Of a DNA stretch of 5,023 bases, positions 1 to 5,023 are shown piece by piece. Source of the stretch: Planctomycetales bacterium (GTDB lineage: Bacteria; Planctomycetota; Phycisphaerae; SM23-33); NCBI GenBank assembly GCA_030642005.1, contig DAOWOP010000195.1, forward strand, positions 1 to 5,023, given 5' to 3'. How positions within the stretch are numbered: position 1 is the first letter of the stretch; each line of letters begins with the position of its first letter. Under the pieces are notes generated by a model, which was given only the letters and a program-made list of their open reading frames with translations, was not told the DNA's origin and searched no databases. The translations under genes were made by a program, and so were the position numbers.

Positions 1-1
1 C

Positions 2-1774
2 ATGCGAACGCTGGGGCAAATCGACCTTCTGACCGCCAAGGCACAATACGCATACGAGTTTGAGTTCACCTGCCCGGAGATTACCGACCGCGGCGGGCTG
101 CAACTGCACCAGGCCCGCCATCCGCTGCTTATCGAGCAGGCATGGCAACAGGAAAAGAAAACGAAAAAAGCGGGGACAGACAACTTTTTTGAGAAAACAA
201 ACTCTCAAAAAAGTAGTCAGTCCCCATTCGACGTCATTCCCATCGACGTCCGGCTTGGGATGGATTTCGATATTCTCATCATTACAGGCCCGAACACCGG
301 CGGCAAGACGGTCGCGCTCAAGACAATCGCCCTGCTGGCAATCATGGCCCAATCAGGCCTGCACATCCCCGCGCAGCGAGGCAGTACGCTGCCGGTCTTC
401 CGAAACGTCCTGCTGGACGTCGGCGACGAACAATCGCTCCAGCAGTCGCTATCGACCTTCGGCGGGCACATCCGGCGGGTAAGGAACATCATCCGCCAGG
501 CCGACCGCTTCAGCCTTGTGCTGCTGGATGAACTCGGCGCTGGAACCGACCCGGACGAAGGCGCCGCCATAGGACAGGCCGTCCTCGACGCCCTCCGGCG
601 GACCGGGTGCCTGGCAATGGTCTCCACGCACCTTGCCGCTCTGAAGGCCTACGCCTTCAACCACGACCGCGCAGACAACGCCTCGGTCGAGTTCGATACG
701 CGAACGCTCCGCCCGACGTACCACCTCCGCATCGGCGAGCCGGGCGAGAGCCACGCCATCACCGTCGCCGCCGCCATGGGCCTGCCGAAGCAGATGATCG
801 CGTCGGCCCGGAAATACCTCGGCGAAAAGGGCGGGGTATTCCGCAAGGCCATCCGCGCCACATCGTCGGCCCGGCGGGCGTCCGAAACCGCCCGCGCAAA
901 GGCGCACACCGCACGCCTCGCCGCCGAAGACGTGCAGGAACAATACGAATCGAAACTGGCCGACCTGTTCAAACTCCAGGAAAAGTTCGAAAACTGGACC
1001 GCCTCACTGGCGGAAATGAAACCCGGCGACGAAATCCACGTCCCGACAATGAATAAACCGGGCCGGCTGGTACGCATCCAGTTCAACAAGCAGATCGCCG
1101 TCGTCGATGTCGATAACGTGCAGGTCGAGGTCCCGCTGGCTGAACTGATGCCCGATATGGGCCAGAAAGGCATCAGGCGCGAGATTGCCAGCCTCCGCGA
1201 GCAGATAATGTCCCAGGCCCGCCAGACAGCCGAACTCCGCACAGAGGCAGAGCACATCAGGCAGGAGTATCACCGCTCGCTCACCCAGCAGCGAAGCCGA
1301 CGGCATCAGTTCGAGCAGTGGCTTGCGGAAATCGGCGGAATGAAGGTCGGCGACGTCGTACCCATCGCCCCAGCGCCGGGGAAAGGCAAAGTCATTGAAC
1401 TTGACCTGACGACAAGCAGGGCGAAGATTCAAACGCCCTCAACCACAGGCTGGCTGCGATTGCAGGAACTTTTTCCCCAGACAGGCCCGTTCGCCGTGCA
1501 TCGAAAGGGACCAAAGCACAGGCCTCATAAGAAAACATCCGACCGCCGGGACCAGCCCGTCCACCACCGCCGCCCCGACAGCGCTGCCGCCAAAGCCAAT
1601 CGCCAAGCCGTCCTGGCGACCGCGCCGGGCGAAAAACTGTACGTCGTACCGTTCCGAAAGCAGGCTACCTTAATCCGGTTCAATCACGACAAAGACCATG
1701 CCGTCGTCCAGGCCGGGGCATTTGAAATGCAAATCCCCATCGCCGACCTCGAACCGGCAAGAAAAACGAAATGA
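2..1774 (+). CDS. mutS2: Endonuclease MutS2-like ATPase, 5'-truncated by window edge, lacking Smr domain
   Basis: A DNA-binding ATPase of the MutS2 branch of the MutS family, whose members act on recombination intermediates or collided ribosomes rather than in classical mismatch repair. The visible 590 residues begin near the end of the MutS core; the N-terminus, perhaps 280-300 residues, lies left of the window, so the ATG at position 2 is probably internal. Seen in order: the ARHPLL motif (39-43), Walker A GPNTGGKT (96-103), the STFGGHIRRV signature (151-160), Walker B LVLLDELGAGTDPDEG (172-187), and the STHLAALK switch (208-215). Charged helical, probably coiled-coil segments lie at about 280-340 and 390-445. 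Three KOW/SH3-like barrels lie at about 341-385, 449-493 and 542-586. Known MutS2 proteins usually have one KOW-like barrel followed by a C-terminal Smr nuclease domain. Here no Smr motif is seen and the protein ends after the third barrel. Residues about 57-75 come from a palindromic repeat inserted in frame. The stop overlaps the next gene (ATGA). Confidence 0.93.
   Translation: MRTLGQIDLLTAKAQYAYEFEFTCPEITDRGGLQLHQARHPLLIEQAWQQEKKTKKAGTDNFFEKTNSQKSSQSPFDVIPIDVRLGMDFDILIITGPNTGGKTVALKTIALLAIMAQSGLHIPAQRGSTLPVFRNVLLDVGDEQSLQQSLSTFGGHIRRVRNIIRQADRFSLVLLDELGAGTDPDEGAAIGQAVLDALRRTGCLAMVSTHLAALKAYAFNHDRADNASVEFDTRTLRPTYHLRIGEPGESHAITVAAAMGLPKQMIASARKYLGEKGGVFRKAIRATSSARRASETARAKAHTARLAAEDVQEQYESKLADLFKLQEKFENWTASLAEMKPGDEIHVPTMNKPGRLVRIQFNKQIAVVDVDNVQVEVPLAELMPDMGQKGIRREIASLREQIMSQARQTAELRTEAEHIRQEYHRSLTQQRSRRHQFEQWLAEIGGMKVGDVVPIAPAPGKGKVIELDLTTSRAKIQTPSTTGWLRLQELFPQTGPFAVHRKGPKHRPHKKTSDRRDQPVHHRRPDSAAAKANRQAVLATAPGEKLYVVPFRKQATLIRFNHDKDHAVVQAGAFEMQIPIADLEPARKTK
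172..225. repeat. 54-bp palindromic element inserted in frame in mutS2
   Basis: An inverted repeat with 23-nt arms (172-194 and 203-225) around an 8-nt loop. 21 of 23 positions pair, with mismatches at 178/219 and 182/215. The ends are GGGGACAGAC and GTCAGTCCCC, and the inner part of the stem is CTTTTTTGAG/CTCAAAAAAG. It is 54 nt long, exactly 18 codons, so the mutS2 frame is kept. It encodes a polar Asn/Ser/Gln/Lys-rich stretch between the conserved ARHPLL motif and the strand leading to Walker A, where MutS2 proteins normally have a short loop. No target-site duplication is obvious. The form resembles REP/MITE-type palindromes moved by REP-associated tyrosine transposases; no transposase is present in the window, so the family assignment is inference. 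Confidence 0.85.
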
Positions 1775-1953
1775 CCCGAAATAAGATACTGCCGCCGACC
1801 TGGTTCCTGTTGTCTATCGTGATTATGCTCGCTCTGCATTTCCTGCTGCCCGTCAAAAAGGTGATCCCTTCACCTTACCGTTACTCCGGTATCCTCCTGA
1901 TGATCGCAGGCGTCTTGCTGAACATCTGGCCCGACCAACTCTTCAAGAAGAGC
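1771..1953 (+). pseudogene. Isoprenylcysteine carboxyl methyltransferase-family gene, 3'-truncated
   Basis: About 61 codons of the N-terminus of a small membrane methyltransferase (ICMT/PEMT-like family). The sequence starts MTRNKILPPTWF, has a hydrophobic segment at about 12-27, a second at about 38-53, and then the WPDQLFKKS stretch that in relatives precedes a TTVKPFE-type loop. In full-length relatives of roughly 150 residues this is followed by two more helices and the SRHPMY-like motif that binds S-adenosylmethionine; all of that is absent here. The match ends where an 80-bp palindrome begins. The reading frame stays open through the palindrome and into antisense of the next gene to a TGA at 2218-2220, but those residues (RVPWSRCW onward) are translated repeat and antisense sequence. 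The ATG overlaps the mutS2 stop as ATGA, so the two were probably co-translated. The product is most likely non-functional. The family call relies on remembered family pattern. Confidence 0.72.
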
Positions 1954-1954
1954 A

Positions 1955-2034
1955 GGGTGCCGTGGTCGCGGTGTTGGCGACCACGCGGACATGCGGGCGT
2001 TAACGTGGTCGCAAACACCGCGACCACGGCACCC
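1955..2034. repeat. 80-bp near-perfect palindromic element between convergent genes
   Basis: Two 31-nt arms (1955-1985 and 2004-2034) are reverse complements at 30 of 31 positions; the only mismatch is 1976/2013. They flank an 18-nt centre. Each arm is also a small hairpin by itself: in the left arm CGTGGTCGC (1961-1969) pairs with GCGACCACG (1977-1985) across a 7-nt loop, and the right arm repeats this. The DNA could therefore fold either as one long stem or as a cruciform with two side hairpins. Past a one-base bulge (1954), GAGC at 1950-1953 also pairs with GCTC at 2035-2038. The element cuts off the ICMT-like gene on its left and ends 2 bp before the stop codon of the minus-strand gene on its right. 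It could act as a bidirectional transcript end, although no T-run follows it. Confidence 0.9.
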
Positions 2035-2036
2035 GC

Positions 2037-3092
2037 TCACGGCAGTTGCCCTATCGGCGATGCCCAGGCCTCGAAAACCGCGCGGATATTCTCCGCCGGA
2101 TTGTGCGTTCCCCATTCACATTGCGCTATGACGCCGCCGGCGCCGTCATCGAGCGCCCGGCGGACCCGGCCAACCGCTCCGCGAACATCTTCGACCGAGC
2201 CGAACGAAAGTATCTGCTGACGGTCGATCTCGCCCCAGAAAGTAATCCGTCCCTTGAAACGCCGCCCGATTTCCTCGATGTCCATGCAGAACAACTGGCT
2301 GTTGATTGCGTCTATCCCGATTTCGATCAGATCCTCATAGATATCGAATATGTGCCCGTCGCTGTGAAAGAAGGCTTTCTTTCCGGCGGCGTGGATCAGG
2401 TCGCAGTAGTCCTTGTACAGCGGCTTGAACAGGTCCCGCCACATCGCCGGCGAGATCAGCAACGATGCCTGCGAGCCCCAGTCGTCCATGAAGGCTACAC
2501 CGTCGCAGTCGGTCTTTACCCAGCCTTGAATTTCCTCCAGGTAGAACTCGTGCAACATGTCGCGCAAACGGAGGACTTCGGGCGTGCCGTATCCCAGGTC
2601 GATGTAGAGGTTTTCGCTGCCTCGGAGAAACTGCATCCGCTCGAACGGCCTGACAGTCGTGAATTGCCCACCGGCCGTGCCCGCGAGCATGAACTTCCGC
2701 CGACCTGCGAGGTTGGCTTTCTGGGCGCGATTGACCGCGTCCCAGTCGGCTTGCCGGAGGATTTCCCACGGCGGGACCAGACTGTCCAGGGCAGAGAAAT
2801 CCGCCAGTGGCGGATGCTTCACCTCGCCGATTACACCGTACTCACCCGCCTCCCACGTGCAGCCCCATTCGTCAACCCACTTGCGGTCCTTGCCCCCAAC
2901 GCCCCGGCTGCGGTCGCCGGGACAGAGGACCTGCTCCGGACAGGTGGTAAAATCTCCGGGGAAGTCACGAAGCAGCGTCTCGAGGCCGTCAGCGGCAAAT
3001 CTCTCCACCCACGGCAGCCACCACAGGTGCCGCGGCGCGCGGTCCGGCGATTTGAATTCCAATGCACGATATACACGTTCACGAGATGTCAT
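2037..3092 (-). CDS. Uroporphyrinogen decarboxylase (URO-D) family protein, methyltransferase-like
   Basis: A 351-residue TIM-barrel protein of the URO-D superfamily, which includes heme-pathway UroD and the corrinoid methyltransferases (MtaA/CmuA type). Seen from the ATG at 3092: an N-terminal MTSRERVYRALEFKSPDR block typical of the methyltransferase-like branch, DDWGSQ at 203-208, ISPAMWRDLFKPLYK at about 214-228, FHSDGHIFDI at 242-251, TFWGEID at 284-290 and a C-terminal NPAENIRAVFEAW. The histidine of the FHSDG motif is present, but the cysteine found in the HxC zinc motif of MtaA-like enzymes is replaced by Asp at that place, so neither heme synthesis nor a defined methyl transfer can be claimed. 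Similar paralogues are numerous in anaerobic Planctomycetota and Lentisphaerae. The start at 3092 is preferred over 3125 because it has a good ribosome site and the family N-terminus begins there. It lies 33 bp downstream of the hydrolase gene, probably in one transcript. Confidence 0.87.
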   Translation of the reverse strand: MTSRERVYRALEFKSPDRAPRHLWWLPWVERFAADGLETLLRDFPGDFTTCPEQVLCPGDRSRGVGGKDRKWVDEWGCTWEAGEYGVIGEVKHPPLADFSALDSLVPPWEILRQADWDAVNRAQKANLAGRRKFMLAGTAGGQFTTVRPFERMQFLRGSENLYIDLGYGTPEVLRLRDMLHEFYLEEIQGWVKTDCDGVAFMDDWGSQASLLISPAMWRDLFKPLYKDYCDLIHAAGKKAFFHSDGHIFDIYEDLIEIGIDAINSQLFCMDIEEIGRRFKGRITFWGEIDRQQILSFGSVEDVRGAVGRVRRALDDGAGGVIAQCEWGTHNPAENIRAVFEAWASPIGQLP

Positions 3093-3097
3093 TCGAC

Positions 3098-3105
3098 TTT
3101 CCTTT
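3098..3105 (-). promoter_or_regulatory. Ribosome binding site fixing the URO-D family start
   Basis: On the minus strand the sequence reads AAAGGAAA, with the AGGA core 7 nt before the ATG at 3092. This supports that start and not the upstream in-frame ATG at 3125, which would overlap the stop of the preceding hydrolase gene and add 11 residues that do not resemble the family. Confidence 0.7.
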
Positions 3106-3125
3106 CTCTCACACGGACTGGACAA

Positions 3126-3797
3126 CTACAGGAACGGATTGTATTGGCGTTCATGGCCGATGGTGCTGATCGGCCCGTGGCCGGGAAGGATGCGAACGTC
3201 GTCCGGCAGCGTCAAAAGATTTTCACGGATGTTCTTCAACTGGCGTTCTTCGCTCGCGCCGGGGATGTCGGTTCGTCCGATGCTTTCTGCGAAGAGTGCG
3301 TCGCCTGTGATAACCACCTCGGCTTCGCCGCAGTAGTAGGACACTCCGCCGGGCGTATGGCCTGAGGTGTCGAGCACCCGCCAGGTCAGCGCGCCCATCT
3401 TTAATTCATCTCCCGCCCCAATGGTCTCATCGGCCGGCGGGGTCGTTATATGAAAGCCGAAGGCGGCCGACATATTGGCGGCCGGGTCGGAAAGCATATT
3501 TTCATCGGCCTCTGGAACGGTAAGCACCGTCGCCGGGTATGACTCCTTCACCGCAGCCACTCCGGCGATGTGGTCCCCGTGGCCATGGGTCAGAAGGATG
3601 CGTTCCGGCTCCAGGCCGGTCTTGACCAGATACTCCAGCAGCGGGTCTGGAGACGGCCCGGGATCGACGACCCAACAAAGTTTTTTGGGTGGCGCAGGTT
3701 GAAAACCCGTGCCGCCACAAGTCAGAACGTAACAGTTTGTCATCAGGTCGCCGAGAATAAGGCATTGTATGGACATCGCGCCGGCGTCAATAATCAT
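3126..3797 (-). CDS. Metallo-beta-lactamase-fold hydrolase, glyoxalase II-like
   Basis: A 223-residue cytoplasmic hydrolase of the metallo-beta-lactamase superfamily, in the short group annotated as hydroxyacylglutathione hydrolase-like. All expected metal ligands are visible, numbered from the ATG at 3797: THGHGDH with His71, His73, Asp75 and His76; His147 in TSGHTPGG; Asp166 in TGDALF; and His207 in PGHG. The N-terminal LGDLMTNCYVL and the VVDPG strand are typical, as are FAESIGRTD and the C-terminal HERQYNPFL. The substrate is unknown: a thioester such as an acylglutathione, or an analogue, is only a family guess. About ten residues, GGTGFQPAPP at 28-37, look extra between the NCYVL strand and VVDPG, and coincide with a palindromic repeat in the DNA. 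The ATG at 3797 is chosen for its ribosome site; the frame is open further upstream to an ATG at 3974, but that part is A/T-rich repeat sequence. It is followed after 33 bp by the URO-D family gene. Confidence 0.92.
   Translation of the reverse strand: MIIDAGAMSIQCLILGDLMTNCYVLTCGGTGFQPAPPKKLCWVVDPGPSPDPLLEYLVKTGLEPERILLTHGHGDHIAGVAAVKESYPATVLTVPEADENMLSDPAANMSAAFGFHITTPPADETIGAGDELKMGALTWRVLDTSGHTPGGVSYYCGEAEVVITGDALFAESIGRTDIPGASEERQLKNIRENLLTLPDDVRILPGHGPISTIGHERQYNPFL
3688..3716. repeat. Short palindromic repeat inside the hydrolase gene
   Basis: Two 13-nt arms (3688-3700 and 3704-3716) surround a GAA loop. On the plus strand 10 of 13 positions are Watson-Crick pairs, 2 are G-T wobbles and one (3696/3708) is an A/C mismatch. 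Read on the coding minus strand it gives GGTGFQPAPP, which looks inserted in the hydrolase near residues 28-37. Directly beside it, CCCAACAAA (3671-3679) faces TTTTTTGGG (3681-3689) with one mismatch, making a second small hairpin. Both have the look of a decayed dispersed repeat, but they are short enough that this needs a second copy in the genome to be certain. Confidence 0.6.
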
Positions 3798-3802
3798 GTG
3801 CT

Positions 3803-3808
3803 TTCCTT
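3803..3808 (-). promoter_or_regulatory. Ribosome binding site fixing the hydrolase start
   Basis: The minus strand reads AAGGAAAG just before the start, with the AGGA core (3804-3807) 6 nt from the ATG at 3797. This decides the start at 3797; the next in-frame ATG downstream (MSIQCLILG, at 3776) has no comparable site. Confidence 0.7.
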
Positions 3809-3844
3809 GCAAAGAAAATTGGCGAATCAGAAAACGAAAACGGG

Positions 3845-3873
3845 AATCTACCGCCTCTCGGCCCAATACGCAA
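3845..3873 (-). promoter_or_regulatory. Possible promoter for the hydrolase/URO-D unit
   Basis: On the minus strand TTGCGT (3873-3868) is followed after 17 nt by TAGATT (3850-3845), about 47 nt before the hydrolase start. Spacing and position suit a sigma70-type promoter, but the two hexamers match the consensus only loosely, so this is a tentative call. Confidence 0.3.
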
Positions 3874-3903
3874 GACTGCGGGAAGCCAAAACAAAAAAGA
3901 ATA

Positions 3904-3981
3904 ATGAATATTGAACAAAAAATTTTGAATTTTGAAGTAAAAAGAAGAAAAAGAAGATAAACGTCATTATTCAATATTCAT
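3904..3981. repeat. AT-rich inverted repeat in the divergent intergenic region
   Basis: A perfect 12-bp inverted repeat, ATGAATATTGAA (3904-3915) and TTCAATATTCAT (3970-3981), bounds a 54-nt A-rich interior. The interior contains a tandem ATTTTGA ATTTTGA and a purine run (GAAGTAAAAAGAAG onward, about 3935-3960). Its base composition is far more AT-rich than the genes on either side. From memory, ATGAATATTGAAC...TTTTGAA sequences recur between genes in Planctomycetota and some Deltaproteobacteria, often mis-annotated as small MNIEQ-type proteins; this could not be checked here. It lies upstream of both divergent genes, but no function is evident. Confidence 0.6.
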
Positions 3982-4003
3982 CTGTTGCTGTTTTTAAGAA
4001 CGT

Positions 4004-4031
4004 TTGACTTGCACACGCCTCAACCTATAAT
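4004..4031 (+). promoter_or_regulatory. Sigma70-type promoter for the OstA/LptD-like gene
   Basis: TTGACT (4004-4009) and a perfect TATAAT (4026-4031) are separated by 16 nt. Transcription would start near 4038, giving a leader of about 15-30 nt before the candidate start codons at 4054 or 4066. This is the best promoter-like site in the window and agrees with the direction of the downstream gene. Confidence 0.75.
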
Positions 4032-4065
4032 CGCCCGCAAGGTTCGTCAATCATTGCGAGAAGGT

Positions 4066-5023
4066 GTGACTGACAGAGCGGATCATATCGGCCGGTGTCG
4101 GGTGGTGTTGCGATGCCTGGTGGCGGCATTCATCGTTCCGGCGGTTTGCGCATGCGTTGCCGTCGGGGATGAGGGCAAAGTCTATATCCGCACTGATGCC
4201 GTTATCGCCGGGAAAGTAATGTTCACCTTCACAGCAGACGGCGAGACGGTCAACGTCGTGCAGGGGGATTTTTCGCTGACCGTCGGCAGGCGGAAAATCA
4301 GCGGGGCCAATGCGGTGCTGTGGGTTACCGAACACCGCATGGGCAAGGCGACCCTCCGCGACATCGAGGTGTACATCGAGGGCGACTCGACCCGCAAGGC
4401 CAGGATTATCGAGGCCGACGGCGCCACTACCACCGACCGGGTGATTATGGTCGTCCTTCACCAGCGTGGAAAGTTCCGCGCGAGAGTCGGCAGGCACAGC
4501 GACAAATCCCGCGTCTCGTCGCCTTTGTACCGGCGGGCAGCGGCTGTGCGGAAACCGTCCTCATTCAAACCGGCGCCCGCAACGACCGACAGGCCGGCGC
4601 AGGCTGAACCCGTCCGACCGACCCGCAAACCGAAACCTTATTCACCGATAAGTGCACGCTACGACGAATTCTCAAGCGAGGAAATACCCGACCCCAGCGA
4701 CCCTGAAAAGAAACTGCGGATCATCATCGCCAAGGGTAACGTCTATCTTTCGCAGGGCAGCGCCGACAGCGACCTGTTCATTCAGATGCGCGCCGACGCT
4801 GCCGTGCTCTACACCGCGCCCCGAACCGAAAACGAATCAGCGCCGGAAAGGATCGTCGGGGTCTATCTGGAAGGCGACGTTATCCTCCGCCGGGGCGAGC
4901 GGACCATCCAGGGCCCGCGACTGTTTTACGACTTTACCAATTCCCGCGCCATCTTCCTCGAGCCGGTCATGCGCACAGTCCAGGAGCAACGGAACATACC
5001 GGTGTACATTCGGGCCAGGGAGG
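4066..5023 (+). CDS. Exported OstA/LptD-like protein, 3'-truncated by window edge
   Basis: An open frame with no stop to the right edge (319 complete codons) encodes what looks like the N-terminal part of an OstA/LptD-family protein. The family's periplasmic jelly-roll receives lipopolysaccharide from LptA-like bridges and passes it to an outer-membrane barrel; a barrel would have to lie beyond the window. Numbered from the GTG at 4066: Arg-containing n-region, hydrophobic VVLRCLVAAFIVPAVCACVA (13-32) as signal peptide, then a beta-rich segment from KVYIRTDAVIAG (about 38-137), a Pro/Arg/Lys-rich linker (about 140-200), and a second beta segment from LRIIIAKGNVYLSQ (about 217 on) with GDVILRRGERTIQGPRLFYD, a typical OstA repeat. 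Cysteines near the cleavage site do not form a clear lipobox. The start is uncertain: no in-frame ATG precedes the signal peptide, GTG 4066 has GAGAAGG only 1 nt upstream, and TTG 4054 is the alternative. It diverges from the hydrolase gene and has its own strong promoter. Confidence 0.75.
   Translation, partial: MTDRADHIGRCRVVLRCLVAAFIVPAVCACVAVGDEGKVYIRTDAVIAGKVMFTFTADGETVNVVQGDFSLTVGRRKISGANAVLWVTEHRMGKATLRDIEVYIEGDSTRKARIIEADGATTTDRVIMVVLHQRGKFRARVGRHSDKSRVSSPLYRRAAAVRKPSSFKPAPATTDRPAQAEPVRPTRKPKPYSPISARYDEFSSEEIPDPSDPEKKLRIIIAKGNVYLSQGSADSDLFIQMRADAAVLYTAPRTENESAPERIVGVYLEGDVILRRGERTIQGPRLFYDFTNSRAIFLEPVMRTVQEQRNIPVYIRARE

Noticed and set aside
449..1432. Several minus-strand open frames of 140-200 codons opposite mutS2
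   Set aside because: They are shadows of the mutS2 frame in GC-rich sequence, with no domain signals and no operon logic.
1954..2220. The open extension of the ICMT-like frame to the TGA at 2218
   Set aside because: The residues are translated palindrome and then antisense of the URO-D gene, so they are not treated as a real C-terminal domain.
2046..3365. A 439-codon plus-strand open frame opposite the URO-D and hydrolase genes
   Set aside because: It is antisense to two genes with clear family motifs and ribosome sites; its own translation has no recognisable domain and reflects GC-rich codon bias.
3904..3960. A small MNIEQ-type plus-strand open frame
   Set aside because: It lies inside the AT-rich intergenic repeat, is low-complexity and has no ribosome site, so it is a repeat artefact.
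3798..3974. N-terminal extension of the hydrolase from ATG 3974, giving a hydrophobic signal-like segment (FLLFTSKFKIFC, FIILFCFGF)
   Set aside because: The extension is coded by the A/T-rich repeat, whose T-rich strand yields Phe/Leu/Ile by composition. The ATG at 3797 has a good ribosome site and the family N-terminus begins soon after it.
3904..3981. A CRISPR or tRNA-like element in the intergenic region
   Set aside because: There is only one inverted repeat pair, no regular spacer-repeat series, and no cloverleaf or CCA-type features.
4051..4497. A minus-strand 148-codon open frame over the start of the OstA/LptD-like gene
   Set aside because: The plus-strand frame has a promoter, a signal peptide and OstA-like repeats, whereas the minus frame has none of these.

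Overview
The window looks like ordinary chromosome from a GC-rich, Gram-negative-type bacterium, most likely a member of the Planctomycetota (Phycisphaerae-like) or a related PVC lineage. This rests on three things: a MutS2 protein whose C-terminus carries KOW-like barrels and no Smr nuclease domain, an OstA/LptD-like protein of outer-membrane lipopolysaccharide transport, and several families of palindromic dispersed repeats lying inside genes. The assignment is inferred from protein style, not from a marker gene.

Left part (1-2036, plus strand): the 3' two-thirds of a mutS2 gene, entering from the left edge, is followed with an ATGA overlap by a small membrane methyltransferase gene of the isoprenylcysteine carboxyl methyltransferase (ICMT) type. 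That second gene is broken after about 61 codons by an 80-bp near-perfect palindrome (1955-2034). A different 54-bp palindrome (172-225) sits in frame inside mutS2.

Middle part (2037-3797, minus strand): a two-gene unit, metallo-beta-lactamase-fold hydrolase then uroporphyrinogen-decarboxylase-family protein, separated by 33 bp and converging on the left block. The hydrolase gene carries a third short palindrome (3688-3716) in frame, encoding about ten extra residues. The start codons of both genes are fixed by AGGAAAG-type ribosome binding sites.

Right part (3798-5023): a 268-bp divergent intergenic region with an AT-rich repeat (3904-3981) and a near-consensus sigma70-type promoter (TTGACT-16-TATAAT). 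It drives a plus-strand gene for an exported OstA/LptD-like protein with two jelly-roll-like segments and a proline-rich linker. This gene runs off the right edge.

No phage, CRISPR, transposase or RNA gene is visible. The most interesting signal is the density of unrelated palindromic elements: two are tolerated in frame within conserved proteins, and one lies exactly where a gene is cut off and a convergent operon begins. This suggests active REP/MITE-type mobility or repeat-mediated rearrangement.
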